Counted from the stretch's first letter, positions 49,718 through 62,512 are shown. The stretch is 64,000 bases of DNA from Oncomelania hupensis (GCA_036898135.1 CM072526.1:7294224-7358223), one strand, 5' to 3'. Notes: generated by a model from the letters alone, not told the origin. A program made the numbers and translations.

Positions 49718-50036
49718 CTGACACAGAAACTTCACAATCAAGGTATTTCAATCAGCACTCTGACAATAATACAGGAATGTTTAACAACAAACTTTATTCG
49801 GAATTGATTATTATGTAAAGTTCACGCAGGTCAAATTTAAAAGTGAAGCTAGAAGGGCAAAGCTAATATGGCTCACATGCTCCTCGTGGAACTTGCAATA
49901 TTTAACACGAAAATGAGTGACCAAAAACAACAACTAAATGAAGCGGTGGCTTTAAAATGCAAAGTTATACCAACTTTGATCTTTGTATGATCTTGACATT
50001 GAGATGACATTGACCTCCGGCTCCAAATACACTCAT

Positions 50037-50245
50037 ATCCTATCCCATCCTATCCTATAACTCTAAAGTCATTGGGGCACCACAAATGGTCGTTTAACAC
50101 GTGTACACCATCTTTCTCTGTTTTCTGCAACCCTCATGGCTTGGTACAATGGCAAACCTGTATAATCTCGAATCTTGTCCTCCCACCTCTTTTTTGTCTC
50201 CCTTTTTTTTTATTGCCTCCTTCTGCCTCCTTGCACTCATGTACG
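50037..50245 (-). mobile_element. RTE-like LINE 3' end fragment, duplicate
   Basis: Duplicate of 42187-42388 with small indels. Confidence 0.75.
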
Positions 50246-50534
50246 ATCAAATAAACTACAGGAAAAGTTTATTATCATAATTATTATGCCAAAAACTAAT
50301 GTCCGTAATATTTATCATGCATCAAAAGAGCCAAAATGTCAATAATAATACTAACAGACATAAAAGAGAAATGTTGTGAAAAATTGTCATCCTTTAACTA
50401 ACATTTGTTGACCCTTTCCTTTAACCTTCACTGGATTAGCCTTAGCTTTGGACTACAAACAAATGCCGATGTGGTTCGTTTGAGACCGACTATTTTTATA
50501 CACACTGTGTAATACAGTTTGGTACGTCGCCATA

Positions 50535-50900
50535 CCTTGATCTCCACCAAAAGCTTTTGGACGTCATCAACGATCATGGCTTCCGAAGCCTTCCAGCAGA
50601 TGGTGATGTTCCCTACAACACGCTCGACTTGTTGTTAACCAACGCCCCAGAACAGTTCCCATGTATCATGCCAGTATCTTGACTCTCAGACCACATCATC
50701 GTGTACGCTGAGTTCAACATCCATGTGCAGAAAAAAGGCTAGTGCCCAGGTCATGACCTGCAGTACCGACTCCGGTGCAGAACAGACTACAGGAAGTTCT
50801 CCGTATGCCCCTCACCATCAAGGACTGGAACGCCCTCTCCTTCGAGGAAGCCATCGCCCTTGACTTATCTGACAGCAACCTGCTATCAGTCGCTCCTTAA
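50535..50900 (+). pseudogene. CR1/Jockey-type LINE remnant, duplicate
   Basis: Better preserved copy of 42645-43015. Plus-strand frame shows LLDVINDHGFRSLP, NTLDLLLTNAPEQFPC and, after one stop, LSDHIIVYAEFNIHVQ. The end of the ORF (TIKDWNALSFEEAIALDLSDS) follows the same internal deletion. Confidence 0.65.
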
Positions 50901-51599
50901 CCAAACACAACTAACTTACTCGTCTGCTCCTACTCCCCACTCCCACCTCCCTCTCCTTCTTTATCCAACCCCAACTGTTATATATATATATATATATACT
51001 TTTTTTTTTACTTTTTTTATTTCTTTTTTTTTTAAATTTGCTTTATCAACTGTGCTGGTGCAGCGATGTGTGGGCTTGGTAAAACATTAAGCTGTGCTAG
51101 GGCTGGTACTCAGGCCTCCGCTTGCTGTGGCTGGAATGCATTTGCCAAGTCCTGCAGCTCCACAAATAATTGCGCCTGTAGCAAGTAGGCCTCGACTATC
51201 TTATAAACAATATGCTTCTTCTTTTGTTTTACGCCACCACGGAAAACACGGCAACCCCCTTGTAACAACCAATAGCAAGAAATGAATCAACGTACTGATT
51301 GTGGCTGCTCAATCCAAGAGGAAGAAGAACAGTCAACAAAGGACCGGGAATGTAGTACTTGCTCAAGTTGGAATTCAACTCCTCCCATGTTTCCCCGTTG
51401 TCATCAAAACGCAGACATTCCAAAAGAATAGCTCTTTAAGATGTATGGGTCCTATACGTACCCCTCTAGGTTCGGGCACTGAATAGAATAGACCCAATGT
51501 TTCCCGGCTTGTCTAAGAGGCGACTAACAGGGGTGATGTCAGCACGGCATCACTGGGCGAAAGTCTTCTACACACGAAGTCACCGGCCAGGACGCAGGA

Positions 51600-52740
51600 A
51601 CCTCATGTTACAGATGGACAACTTAGCAAAATCTGCACGAGAAACAACATCGTCATAGGAACCTGGAATGTCAGGACCCTAGCGTAGAGAGTAAATTAGA
51701 AGACAGGTCCACGAGCTGGACCACTATCAATGGAACGTTTTAGATATCAGCGAACTGCGCTGGAAAAACCTAGGGGAAACAACGACCGACAAAGGCCACA
51801 AGCAGAGTGAAGACAGGCACGAACACGGCGTTGGATTCTTGGTCCGCAAAAACATTCCAGCCACTGTCGTAGATTGCCGCCCAGTCTTCATTAGAAGACT
51901 CATTACCATCCGTCTGAGAGCAGCCCCTTTCAACATCACCATCATCCAGGCCTATGCCCCAACATCAGACTATGACGATAGCGAAGTGGAGGATTTCTAT
52001 GAAAATCTACAGGCTGTCCTTAACCACGTGCCGAAGAAGGACATAGTCATAGTGGAAGGCGACTGAAATGCCAAGGTTGTCCAAGATGCGCACCACAACT
52101 GGGGAGACACATGTGGACCCCACTGCAACAACGAGACAAATGAAAGGGGTCTGAGACTCTTGGAGTTTGCCAGTTACAACAAACTGATACTGGCAAACAT
52201 GCGTGGTCTCCACAAAAAAATCCAGACGATGGACATGGCACAGTCCCGGCGTGGAGCATCACCACCAGATCGACTACATCATGGTCAAGAAACGCTTCAG
52301 ATCAAGCATCAACATTGACAGTACATAGGAAGTGACCACGATCTCGTGATGATGTCTTTCCGTCTCCACTTGAAGAGCGTAAACACAGCAAAGTGCACTA
52401 GACTGAAATTCGACCTGGACAAATTGCAATACCCGGAAGTGACAGAAATATTTCAGGCCACAATTGGAGGGAAATTTGCACCACTGCTCATTGTCGGAGC
52501 TGGTGAAGTAGATGTCAACACCAGGACCACCACCTTTAACTCAGCTGTTACAGATGCCGCCTCTGAGATCATTGGCAAGCACCGGCCAAAGAAGAAGTCG
52601 TGGATCATACCTGAACTTTTGGATCTGTGTGATAAACGAAGAGAGATGAAAAAGAAAACGAATACCTCACGGGGAGCTGACGCCTACCGAAAAATCAACA
52701 ATGACATCCGAAAAGGCATGCGCACAGCAAAGGAGAACTG
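51600..52740 (+). pseudogene. RTE endonuclease, copy 2
   Basis: Endonuclease segments (LITIRLRAAPFNITIIQAY, DWN replaced by a stop at 52064-52066, SDHDLVMMSF) lie in several frames. Deletions near 51640-51800 and 52320 and nonsense codons (e.g. 52739) make it inactive. Confidence 0.8.
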
Positions 52741-54475
52741 AATAGAAGATCAATGCCAGGAAATAGAAAAAAGTCTGATCAAGAACAACAGCAAGTAGAC
52801 CTACCAGACTGTGAAGCGGCTGACAAGTGTTAAACAGCCCAAGTTCTCCACCATCCAAAGCAAGGCTGGCATATGCCTTACAGAAGAACAAGAAGTCTTA
52901 GACAGATGGATTGAGTACTGTTCTGATCTTTGCAACCACACACCAAACGGAGGCCCAACAGTTCTAGCATGTCCCGATCACAGAGAAGTAGAAATCCCCT
53001 CAATTCTCCGAGAAGAAGTTGAGGCAGCAGTGCAATCGCTAAAGAAAGGGAAGTCAGCTGGAGTGGACAACATACCCTCGGAACTGCTTCAAGCAGGAAG
53101 AGAAGCGATAAATGACGCACTCACCATTATCTGTAACAAGATGTGGCAGAGTGGGGAGTGGCCTACACCATGGACCCAGTCGCTTATCAACACTCTTCCA
53201 AAAAAGGTAACCTTTAGGAGTGCGAAAAATACCGCACCATCAGCCTCATCAGCCATCCCAGCAAGGTCCTCCTGAAAATAATTCTCAACAGGTTGAAACC
53301 CCAAGCTGAACAAATCATAGCTGAAGGATAAGCAGGATTCAGGATAGGGCGAAGTACCATTTAACAAATTTTCAACCTCAGAATAATCTGCGAGAAATAC
53401 CTACTGCACCAACAACATCTATATCATGTGATCGTAGACTTCAAGAAGGCGTTTCACCGAGTTTGGCATGCAGCTATGTGGGCAACCATGATAGTGTACA
53501 ACATCAACCGTACAATTATTGAAGTCATCAAAAGCCTGTATGACAAGGCTACCAGTGCAGTCCTCCACAACAGCGCCATCGAAAACTGGTTCAGAAAAAT
53601 AATCGGTGTGCGTCAAGGATGCCTACTCTCTCCAACACTCTGTAACATCTTCCTAGAGCGCATCATGTCAGACGCCCTTGCAGATCACGAAGCCAGTCAG
53701 CATAGGGGTAGATCAATCTCCAACCTTCATTTTTGCGGATGACATTGATGGATTGGCTGGTGTGGAACAAGAACTTGTGCAGCTTGTACAGAAGCTTGAC
53801 ACCACCTCCAGAGCCTATGGAATGGAAATAAATGCAGAGAAGACCAAAATGATGACCAACAACACCAATGGTATCAACACGGACATCAAAGTCCAAGGCC
53901 GAGCCCTCAACACAGTGCATAGTTTCACATATTTAGGAGCCATTGTATCAGACAACGGGTCCCAACTGGAAGTCGTCTCCAGGATCGCACAAACAACTGC
54001 TGCCCTGGCAAGGTTGTAGCCCATTTGGAAAGACAGGACCATCAGTCTACATTCCAAGGTAAGTCTTCTGCGCTCACTTGTCATCTCCATCTTCCGATAC
54101 GCTTGCGAAACGTGGATGCTCACAGCAGATCAACAACGAAGAATACAAAGCAGGGAGATGAAGTGCTACAGAAGACTTCTGGGCATTTCCTATACCCAGC
54201 ACAACACCAACGACGAAGTCCGACAGACCATCACACAAGCCATTGGACAACACTATGACCTGCTCACAGTGGTGAAGAAACGAAAACTCAGATGTTAGGG
54301 CCACGTCACCAGATCATCAGGCCTTGCAAAGACCATCCTGCAAGGCACAGTGCAAAGAGGTAGAAGGAGTGTGATACCGAAAAAGAGGTGGGAGGACAAC
54401 ATTCAAGAAAGGATTGGTTTGACACTGAGCGAAACCATCAGGGTTACTGAGGACAAGGAAAGAGACGCTGGTTAA
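52741..54475 (+). pseudogene. RTE reverse transcriptase, copy 2
   Basis: Frames 52811-53275, 53428-53742, 53678-54019 and 54116-54298 cover fingers, palm and C-terminus. Motif C still reads IFADDIDG. Multiple frameshifts and stops (for example 53328, 54017 and 54295). Inactive. Confidence 0.8.
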
Positions 54476-54535
54476 ACAGTCATCTGTGGTGCCCCCACGA
54501 CCTCCGAGTTACGGGATAGGATAGGATAGGATAGG

Positions 54536-54885
54536 GTCCTAAATGACCCACCTCATCCGTACAGGAATATTCGCTTTTGTTTCTCTTTAAAATGTCTGGG
54601 TCTTAAATGACCCACATGGTAGTTTGTGTGTAGTTGACCAATAGCAAGAAATGAATCAACGTACTGATTGTGGCTGCTCAATCCAAGAGGAAGAAGAACA
54701 GTCAACAAACGACCGGGAATGTAGTACTTGCTCAAGTTGGAGTTCAACTCCTCCCATGTTTCCCCGTTGTCATCAAAACGCAGACATGCCAAAAGAATAG
54801 CTCTTTAAGATGTATGGGTCCTAAACGACGCACATCGTCATAACAGGAATATTCGCTTATCTTTCTCTGTAAAATGACCCACATG
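54536..54885. repeat. Local partial triplication of the duplicated intron segment
   Basis: The phrase around GGGTCCTAAA(T/C)GACCCAC recurs at 54535, 54600 and near 54817. A 200-bp block repeats 51285-51450. Confidence 0.7.
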
Positions 54886-55346
54886 GTAGTTTGTGTGTAG
54901 TTGAAAATCAGACATTGTTAGTTTATTTTTTCACCAATCAGTACTAAAATTTGAAATGTACTCTTTTAGGAGTTTGAGGAATACTTAAAGTTTGACAGAT
55001 AAATTCTCAATAGCTCGGGAGATATTTACAGTTAAACACTCTTCTGGGTCTTAAATGACCCACATAGCACGGTGAAGGTCATTGATTCACTGATCATTTA
55101 TGAGGTCTCATGGATATACACCATCTTACCAAGTTTGGATGTGATAGTTGAAACAGGTTCTGAGATATTAACCTACCTGCTAGTTTTGCACAGATATGCT
55201 GCCAATTTAGGATACATCTCGAACAGATTTACAAAAATGTGGATAAAACATTTTGTGGGATGGCGGTGGGGGTGGGGATGGGGATGAGTACATGCTTGTA
55301 CAGTGATCGAGGACGACAATGCATACGCGTCATAAAGGAAATATTT

Positions 55347-55388
55347 TGCCCCCCCCCCCCTCTCCCCCCCCTTCCCCCCCCCCCTCTC
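55347..55388 (+). repeat. Poly-C/CT tract
   Basis: Runs of C interrupted by T/TCT. Sits where the other copy carries the mariner MITE plus CTCCCCAG. Confidence 0.9.
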
Positions 55389-55729
55389 GATGATCTTATA
55401 TATTTTAGTAAGAACACTGCAGTTAAAATATCTCATGCGGACGACACCAAACAATCTATTAACGTATTGTTAACAGTTTGGGTTATAATTACATATTAAT
55501 GACAGACAAATAATGTAACGAACTTTACAACTCAGCATAAAGACACGAGGTGCCATATCCACAAAACAGTGTATGACTTACATACAAGATTACTTTGATC
55601 AGTTTCCTTTTTTTTTTTTTTTTCATTTAAAGACAACGTGAAGTACAGAAACCGACTACTTTTAAACAAGTGCAAGTGCCGTGTTGTGTTTTGCTGTGCG
55701 TTAGTTACAAAAACAATAACGGTGATTAC

Positions 55730-56281
55730 CTATAACAGCAGACAGAGTATCCCAGAACGCCGGTTCGTCATCCTTGCTGCCAGGAAACACCATCAGGTTA
55801 AGGTCAGGAAGCTTGGTGTTGATCCAGTCAGGAAGCGTGGTGTTGAGCCAGTAATAAAAATTATCTGTAGTCTGTATGAACAGTGTATGGCTGTCTGGGT
55901 GACTTGACGCCTCTACTGCATTACGTAACATTCTATGCATTTCCACATCACACTTGTTTGTATCGAGGACAACAATGAGGACGCTGTTTCCTGTTGTTGA
56001 GGATGTGGCATGTGTCTTTGATGTCACCAACTCTGGTCCTGATTTGGCTCGGAAGAGTCCGCTGGACCTAAAGCAATAACCTTGTATTGAATTGTATGTC
56101 ACCAACTGCAGTCCTATGCGTGTTTGAAGTTCTCCTCTCAGCTGTCTGTGTACAAAGTCTTTGTCTACATGACTGTAAATCACGTGGACAGTGTTGTGGT
56201 GTGGTGACTCTAACACAGCATGTTGGATGATGCCAAAGTCATTCAGCATAGCACGACGTGAGACGTTACCATCAGGTTCAT
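55730..56281 (-). CDS. TIR-like exon copy 2, with 75-bp in-frame insertion
   Basis: Acceptor TGTGTCAG at 56282, donor at 55730. The exon is open throughout but longer: 75 bp (56021-56095) separates two copies of ATGTCACCAACT, adding 25 residues after the third beta-strand region. A second small duplication gives a repeated LNTTLPDWINTKLPD stretch. The rest matches other copies. Confidence 0.65.
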
Positions 56282-56631
56282 CTGACACAGAAACGTCACA
56301 ATCAAATTATTTCAATCATCAGTCTAACAATAATACAGGCATGTTTGCAACAAACTTTACTTTGGGAATCATTATTATAAAGTGTTTATGCAAGTCATGT
56401 TTTTATAAAATTTTAAAAAGAATATATTTTGTCACCAGTTTATCGCATACCTATAGTAAGTTTTTCTCTGAACATGGCAGGTAAGAGAAGAAGACTTCTT
56501 GTGGAAGACACCAAATATATTTATCATTTACACATTTCACTTTTGAACTGACATGATACCGCCAACTACTTTTTAAATAAGTTCCAGTTAGATGTTGTGC
56601 GTTAGTTACAAAAAACAATAACGGTGATTAC

Positions 56632-57081
56632 CTATAAGAGCAGACAGAGTATCCCAGAACGCCGGTTCGTCATCCTTTCTGCCAGGAAACACCATCAGGT
56701 TAAGGTAAAGCTTGGTTATTATCCAGTCAGGAAGACAATCTGTAGTCTGTATGAACAGTGTATGGCTGTCTGGGTGACCTGACGCCTCTACTGCATTACG
56801 TAACAGACTAAGCGCCACCTCAAACCAGTTCGTATCGAGGACAACAATGAGGACGCTGTTTGCTGTTGTAGTTGAGGATGTGGCATGTGTCTTTGATGTC
56901 ACCAACTGCAGTCCCATGCGTGTTTGAAGTTCTCCTGTCAGCTGTCTGTGTACAAAGTCTCTGGCTCCATGACTGTAAATCACGTGGACAGTGTTGTGGT
57001 GTGGTGACTCTAACACAGCGTGTGGGATGTTATCAAAGTCATTCAGCATGATGCCACGTGATACTCTAACACCAGGTTCAC
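56632..57081 (-). CDS. TIR-like exon copy 1
   Basis: Acceptor CTGTCAG at 57082, donor ATAG/GTAATC at 56632. 150 codons, open, starting GEPGVRVSRGIMLNDFDNI, with VIYSHGARDFVHRQL; the otherwise conserved acidic residue before RDF is Gly-Ala here. Ends FWDTLSALIG. Confidence 0.68.
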
Positions 57082-57255
57082 CTGACAGAAACGTCACAAT
57101 TAAATTATTTCAATCAGCAGTCTGACAACAATACATGCATGTTTAGCAACAAACGTTACTTGGGATTCATTATTATGGTACGTTTATGCAAGCCATGTTT
57201 TTATACAATTCGAAAAAGAATATATTTTGTCACCAGCTTATTGCATACCTGTTCC

Positions 57256-57328
57256 TAACACAGCCTGTTGGATGATGCCATAGCGACTCAGCCTGGCACG
57301 ATGTGAGACGTTACTATCAGGTTCACCT
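57256..57328 (-). pseudogene. TIR-like exon 0, truncated remnant
   Basis: Only the first about 24 codons of the exon remain (acceptor TGTGTCAG, GEPDSNVSHRARLSRYGIIQQAVL), then homology stops at 57255. The flank to its right matches that of copies 3 and 5. Confidence 0.65.
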
Positions 57329-57821
57329 GACACAGAAAGGTTACAATCAAGCTATTTCAATCAGCAGTCTGACAATAATACATGCATATTTAGCAACGAA
57401 CTTTATTCGGAATTCATTATTATAGAAGTTCATGCAGGTCATACAATTTAACAGTGGAGCTGGAAAGGTAAAGCTAATATGACTCGCATGCTCCTTATGG
57501 CACTTGCAATATCTAACATAAAAATGACTTCTATAAAAAAATAAAAATAAATAAATGAAACGGTGGCATTAAAATGCAAAGTAATACCAACTTTGATCTG
57601 TGCATGTTCTTTATCTTGAGATGACATTGACGTCTGGCTCCGAATATACTCATGTACTAGTATCAAATAAACTACAGGAGATGATCCTGTAGTCCCACTT
57701 CAATATTATTATGGCCAACGCGACCAACAGGCTCTGCACTATAGAATGAGGCTCGGTATGAGCGACCTTAATTATGACTTGTTCCGCCGCCATTTATTGG
57801 ACGATCCAACTTGTAACTGTA

Positions 57822-58379
57822 TTTATTACACTGGAAAATTCTACACAATATCTATCCCACAACTATACTTCTTAATAAGATGGGACTAAGGGATACTAAA
57901 AACTGTAAATACTGCAACGTAATTGATTATATTGAACATTTCTTTTTTCACTGTTCAAAGGTTAAAAAAGTGTGGACGCACTGCGTAAACTATATTTATA
58001 TACAAACAAACCGCATGGTGACTTTGTCTGAGACAGAAGTACTTTTGGGATACAACCCTCAAAGAATATCAATGAAATTTATTAAATTTGTTAACCATGT
58101 TATTTTGATTACAAAAATGGTCATTAGTAAATTTAAATATGGTACTGAAATTGATATTTGTATTTTGTTTGACATGGAAGTCAAAATTAGGAAGAATTGT
58201 CTTGAGATTTAACCAGATTTCAATCAATGCCTGATGTATGAATAACCATAGTATATGATAAAAGCCTATGAAGAGGGCAAACGCTCGACTTTAAAATAAA
58301 ATTTAAAAAAAAAGGAAAGAAAAAAAAAAGAAAAAAAAAGAAAAAAAAAAGAAAGTCTGAAGCGGACCCGAAAACTGAG

Positions 58380-58409
<30 letters not shown>
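57822..58409 (+). mobile_element. 5'-truncated L1/Tx1-type LINE with poly(A), 13-bp TSD
   Basis: Flanked by ACTTGTAACTGTA at 57809-57821 and 58410-58422. Ends in long A-rich tail (58300-58409). Carries the RT C-terminus. The A-rich tail with AAAAG stretches (58310-58350) and a second poly(A) suggests two-step tail growth or transduction of about 40 bp. Confidence 0.85.
57880..58212 (+). CDS. L1-type ORF2 C-terminal zinc-binding domain
   Basis: A 110-codon frame opening MGLRDTKNCKYC, with CKYCNVIDYIEHFFFHCSKVKKVW matching the zf-RVT (CxxC...HxxxC) module after reverse transcriptase in L1-like elements. The frame is intact to its natural stop; it lacks everything upstream because of 5' truncation. 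Confidence 0.75.
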   Translation: MGLRDTKNCKYCNVIDYIEHFFFHCSKVKKVWTHCVNYIYIQTNRMVTLSETEVLLGYNPQRISMKFIKFVNHVILITKMVISKFKYGTEIDICILFDMEVKIRKNCLEI

Positions 58410-58412
<3 letters not shown>

Positions 58413-58640
58413 TGTAACTGTAATTACCCAGCCGATACATCAGAACACTTTCTTCTCTACTGTCCACTATTTATTAATGCAAGAACACAGACAATACATA
58501 CTCTGAATCTTGAATCTCAAGATGTTATAATATTACTTCATGGCAACGAATGTTTGTCCATACAGGAGAATAGTATTATTGTGGCTGTTCACGAATTTCT
58601 GCGACTGTCAGGCCGCTTTCACTAAAAGTTACTAGTGAAC

Positions 58641-59480
58641 TTGCCTTTTTGTCTGTATGGGGTGCACACCATTATGCTGTTTTGCACTTAAAGATATTAA
58701 AGATAGTTGTCTTTTTTTTTTACCTACCTTCCGCAAACTCCTTGCTGCAACTATGGTGTTTTTCTCGAACTGTACTATAACATTTCAATTAATGTCTCCA
58801 ATTCGCTCCTAGTGAACCTCGCCCTATTATGTTGTTATTATTTCATTACCTTTTTCCAATTGTTTCTTTATTTATGTGTTAATACACTTGTGTATATCTT
58901 TTGTAACTCACTTGTATGTTGTTTTTGATTATGCTGTCCTTACCATTGTTACTGTTCTTGTGATGATGGCAAAGTATATGTATCTCAATGATGTAACTAT
59001 TCCACCTAAACTGACACAGATTATTGTAACTCATCCAGGTATGCCCTTACTTAAGCTTCGCCTTTTGTGTATTCCTATTGCTGTATTTGTTATGTATTTG
59101 TCAGATCGTTTAAACCAAATAAACTACAATAAAAGTTTATTATGCCAAACAATAGTGCCCTTAGAGATCTCGATTTTAGGATGACCTTGACCTTCACATT
59201 ACCTCTCATGCTCATGTACGATCAAATAACCCAATATTGTTGCATGCTATGGGTTAAATATACAGCCATTCCCCTGTTCGATGACCTATTTTTTTGTATG
59301 TTTATGCAAAGCCTAAAATGACCTTGACTTTCAAGATCAACGCAAAAACGGAACAAATATGAAAGATCACTTAGGTTAGGATCAAGGTCACTTCAAAGTA
59401 CCTATACTAACCGACTTTGGACAGCTCCTGTGACCTTGACCTTGGAGTGAGGAAGACCAAATTTGCAAAGTATGTGTGCC
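58641..59480. other. Unassigned A/T-rich sequence
   Basis: Contains AATAAACTACAATAAAAG (about 59118) like a LINE or gene 3' end. Short plus-strand frames (58707-58928, 58876-59184) are hydrophobic and overlapping; I see no family. Repeated TGACCTTGACCTT phrases occur around 59180-59450. Confidence 0.4.
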
Positions 59481-59680
59481 TCATCAATATTTATCAGGCA
59501 TCAAAGAAGCATAAGTTCAATAATTTCGACAGAAAAGTGAAATTTTGTGAAAAATTGTAATATTTTGACTTACATTTGTTGAACATGTGACCTTGTCCTT
59601 TAAACTTCAAAGGGTTAGCCCTTGGACTACACACTAACGCCGATGTGGGTCGTTTAGGACCCACACTTTTTATGTCCCCA
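59480..59680. repeat. Short dispersed repeat, third copy
   Basis: Same family as 42410-42640 and 50270-50510. Confidence 0.65.
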
Positions 59681-60116
59681 GTGTGGCGGGTGTGGATCCC
59701 AGCCTCTCTCTGGCTGGGTGACTAAGCTTGCCCAACCCCTTTTCTTCCCTTTTGCTTGCTTCTGCCTTTCCCGTCCTTTCACCTGTATTCTATCAAAGAA
59801 TATGGGTGAACTACAAAGAAGAATCATTCGAGGCTTTCTCTATATAAAAAGTGAAGACGTTTTAAGAGCAGCGCCGTCAAGTTCGAATTCTACTTATTTT
59901 TTTCTTTTTTTAAATTCATACAAACATGAGGCCTTTTTATGTTATTGAAGTTTGTGCTGTTGGTGACTGAATCGTAAAACAAAACTATTGCAACATGCCA
60001 GAGTGCTAAATTGTATTCATAAATTAATATCCCCCATTGAATAGTGATTCGTGGGCTAAAGAGCGTTGGTTGTCAATTGAACAAAAGGGAACTCGTGAAA
60101 ATGTAACACTGCTTTC
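59681..60116. other. Unassigned sequence
   Basis: No gene or repeat recognised. A short frame at 59718-59948 has no similarity that I can name. Confidence 0.4.
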
Positions 60117-62512
60117 CTATCCTATCCTATCCTGTCCCGTAACCCGGAGGTCGTAGGGGCACCAAAGATGATCGTTTACTCCATCTTTCTCTGTCCTCAG
60201 CAGCCCTGATGTCTTCGTTCAGTGTCAAACCAGTCCATTCTCGAATGTTGTCCTCCCACCTCTTTTTCGGTCTCCCTCTTCTTCTACCTCCTTGCACTGT
60301 GCCTTGCAGAATGGTCTTTGCAAGGCCTTATGATCTGGTGACAGGGCCATACCATCGGAGTTTCCGTTTCTTCAACATTGTGAGCAGGTCATCGTGTTGT
60401 CCAATGGCTTGTGTGATGGTCTGTCGGACTTCGTCGTTGGTGATGTGTTGGGTATAGGAAATGCCCAGAAGTCTTCTGTAGCACCTCATCTCCATGCTTT
60501 GTATTCTTCGTTGTAGATCTGCTGTGAGGGTCCATGCTTCGCAAGCATATTGGAATATGGAGATGACAAGGGAGCGCAGCAGTCTTACTTTGGAATGTAG
60601 ACTGATGGTCCTGTCTTTCCAAATGGGCTTCAACCTTGTCAGGGCAGCAGTTGTTTGTGCGATCCTGGAGAGGACTTTCTGTCGGGACCCAATGTCTGAT
60701 ACAATGGCTCCTAGATATTTGAAGCTATGCACTGTGTTGAGGGATTGGCCTTGGACTTTGATGTCCGCGTTGAAGCCATTGGTGTTGTTGGTCATCAATT
60801 TTGGTCTTTTCTGCACCTATTTCCATTCCATAGGCTCTGGAGGTGGTGTCAAGCCTCTGTACCAGCTGTTCAAGTTCTTGTTCCTCTCCAGCCAATCCAT
60901 CAATGGCATCCGCAAAACGAAGATTGGAGATTGGTCTATCCCCTATGCTGACTGTGCCTTCGTGATCTGCAAGAGCATCTGACATGATGCGCTCTAGGAA
61001 GATGTTGAAGAGTGTTGGAGAGAGTAGGCATCCCTGACGTACACAGATTGTTGTTCTGAACCAGTTTTCGATGGCGCTGTTGTGGAGGACTGCACTGGTA
61101 GCCTTGTCATACAGGCTTTTTATGACTTCAATTATTTTAGTGCTGATGTACACTTTCATTGCTGCCCATTGAGATGCATGCCAGACTCTGTCAAACGCTT
61201 TCTTGAAGTCTATGAACACATGATATAGATGGTGTTGGTGCTGTAGGTATTTCTCACAGTATTCTGAGGTTGAAAATCTGTTCAGTGGTACTTCACCCTG
61301 CCCTGAATCCTGCTTGTTCTTCAGCTATGATTGGTTCAGCTTAGGGTTTCAACCTGTTGAGTATTATTTTCAGGAGGACCTTGCTGGGATGGCTGCTAAG
61401 GCTGATGGTGCGGTAATTTTCACACTCCTGAAGGTTATCCTTTTTTCGGAAAAGTGATGTTTGTAGCAGTTCCGCGGCTATGTTGTCCACTCCCGCTGAC
61501 TTCCTCTTCTTCAGAGATTGCACTGCTGCCTCAACTTCTTCCCGGAGAATTGGGAGGACTTCTTCTTCTTTTCTGTTCTCGGAACATGCTAGAACTGATG
61601 GATATCCATTTGGTGTATGGTTGTAAAGGTCAAAGCAGTACTCTATCCATCTGTCCAAGACTTCTTGTTCTTCTGTAAGGCATATGCCAGACTTGCTTTG
61701 GATCGTGGAGACTTCGGGCTGTTTAACACTTATCAGCCGCTTCACAGTCCGGTTGGCCTTCTTGCTATTGTTCTTGTTCAGACTACTCTTTATTTCCTGG
61801 CATTGATCTTCAATCCAGTTCTTCTTTGCTGTGCGTGCCTTTTCGGATGTCATTGTTGATTTTTCGGTAGGCATCAGCTCCCTGTGAGGTGTTCTTTTTT
61901 TTACTTCTTTTTTTTTTCTTTTTTATCTCTCTTCGTTTATCACACAGATCCAAAAGTTCAGGTGTGATCCACGACTTCTTCTTTGGTCGGTGCTTGCCAA
62001 GGACCTCAGTGGCGGCATCTGTCACAGCTGAGTTGAAGGTGGTGGTCATGGTGTTGACATCTACTTCACCAGCCCCCAAAATGAGCAGTGGTGCAAATTT
62101 CCCTCCAATTGCAGCCTAAAATAGTTCTACGACCTCCGGGTCTTGCAGTTTGTCCAGGTCGAACTACAGTCTAGTGCACTTTGCTTTATTTACTTCTTGA
62201 AGTGGAGCCGGAAAGACATCATCACGAGATCGTGGTCACTTCCGATGTCTGCTCCTGGAAAAGTGCGTGTCCTGCCAATTTTGATGCTTGATCTGAAGCG
62301 TTTTTTGACCATGATGTAGTCGATCTGGTTGTGATGCTCCCCGCCGGGACTGTGCCATGTCCATCGTCTGGAGTTTTTGTGGAGACTAAGCGTGTTTGCC
62401 AGTACCAGATTGTTGTATCTGGCCAACTTCAGTAGACTCAGACCCCTGTCATTTGTCTCGTTGTTGCAGTGGAGTCCACATGTGTCTCCTCAGTTGTGGT
62501 GCGCATCTTGGC
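60117..62512 (-). mobile_element. RTE-clade LINE copy 3, 5'-truncated
   Basis: The GATAGG tail is at the low-coordinate end (TATCCTATCC at 60117). The 5' end is lost inside the endonuclease (about 62512, before the NxTND-type segment). Internal deletions near 61250-61350 and 61445. Confidence 0.85.
60328..62426 (-). pseudogene. RTE EN-RT remnant, copy 3
   Basis: Frames 62426-62190 (EN end, GSDHDLVMMSF), 62079-61810, 61874-61341 (RT fingers), 61219-60725 (palm) and 60816-60328 (C-terminus). Motif A is intact (FIDFKKAFDRVWH). Motif C reads RFADAIDG, so the second catalytic Asp is replaced by Ala. Frameshifts separate the pieces. Inactive. Confidence 0.82.

Larger units (their letters stand above)
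51503..54535 (+). mobile_element. RTE-clade LINE copy 2, full length but decayed
   Basis: Runs from CCCGGCTTGTC to the GATAGG tail. The site is filled here and empty in the other segment copy (near 45265). Used here as the uninterrupted reference for the point where element B entered copy 1 (2160/36074). Confidence 0.85.
57690..58640 (+). mobile_element. LINE ORF2 C-terminal fragment, interrupted by an L1-type insertion
   Basis: Plus strand reads QRALHYRMRLGMSDLNYDLFRRHLLDDPTCNC up to 57821. It resumes at 58423 with YPADTSEHFLLYCPLF and runs to a stop near 58620. Cys/His arrangement (CNC...H..C) is typical of the zinc-binding C-terminus of Jockey/CR1/I-like LINE proteins. Clade not resolved. 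Confidence 0.65.
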
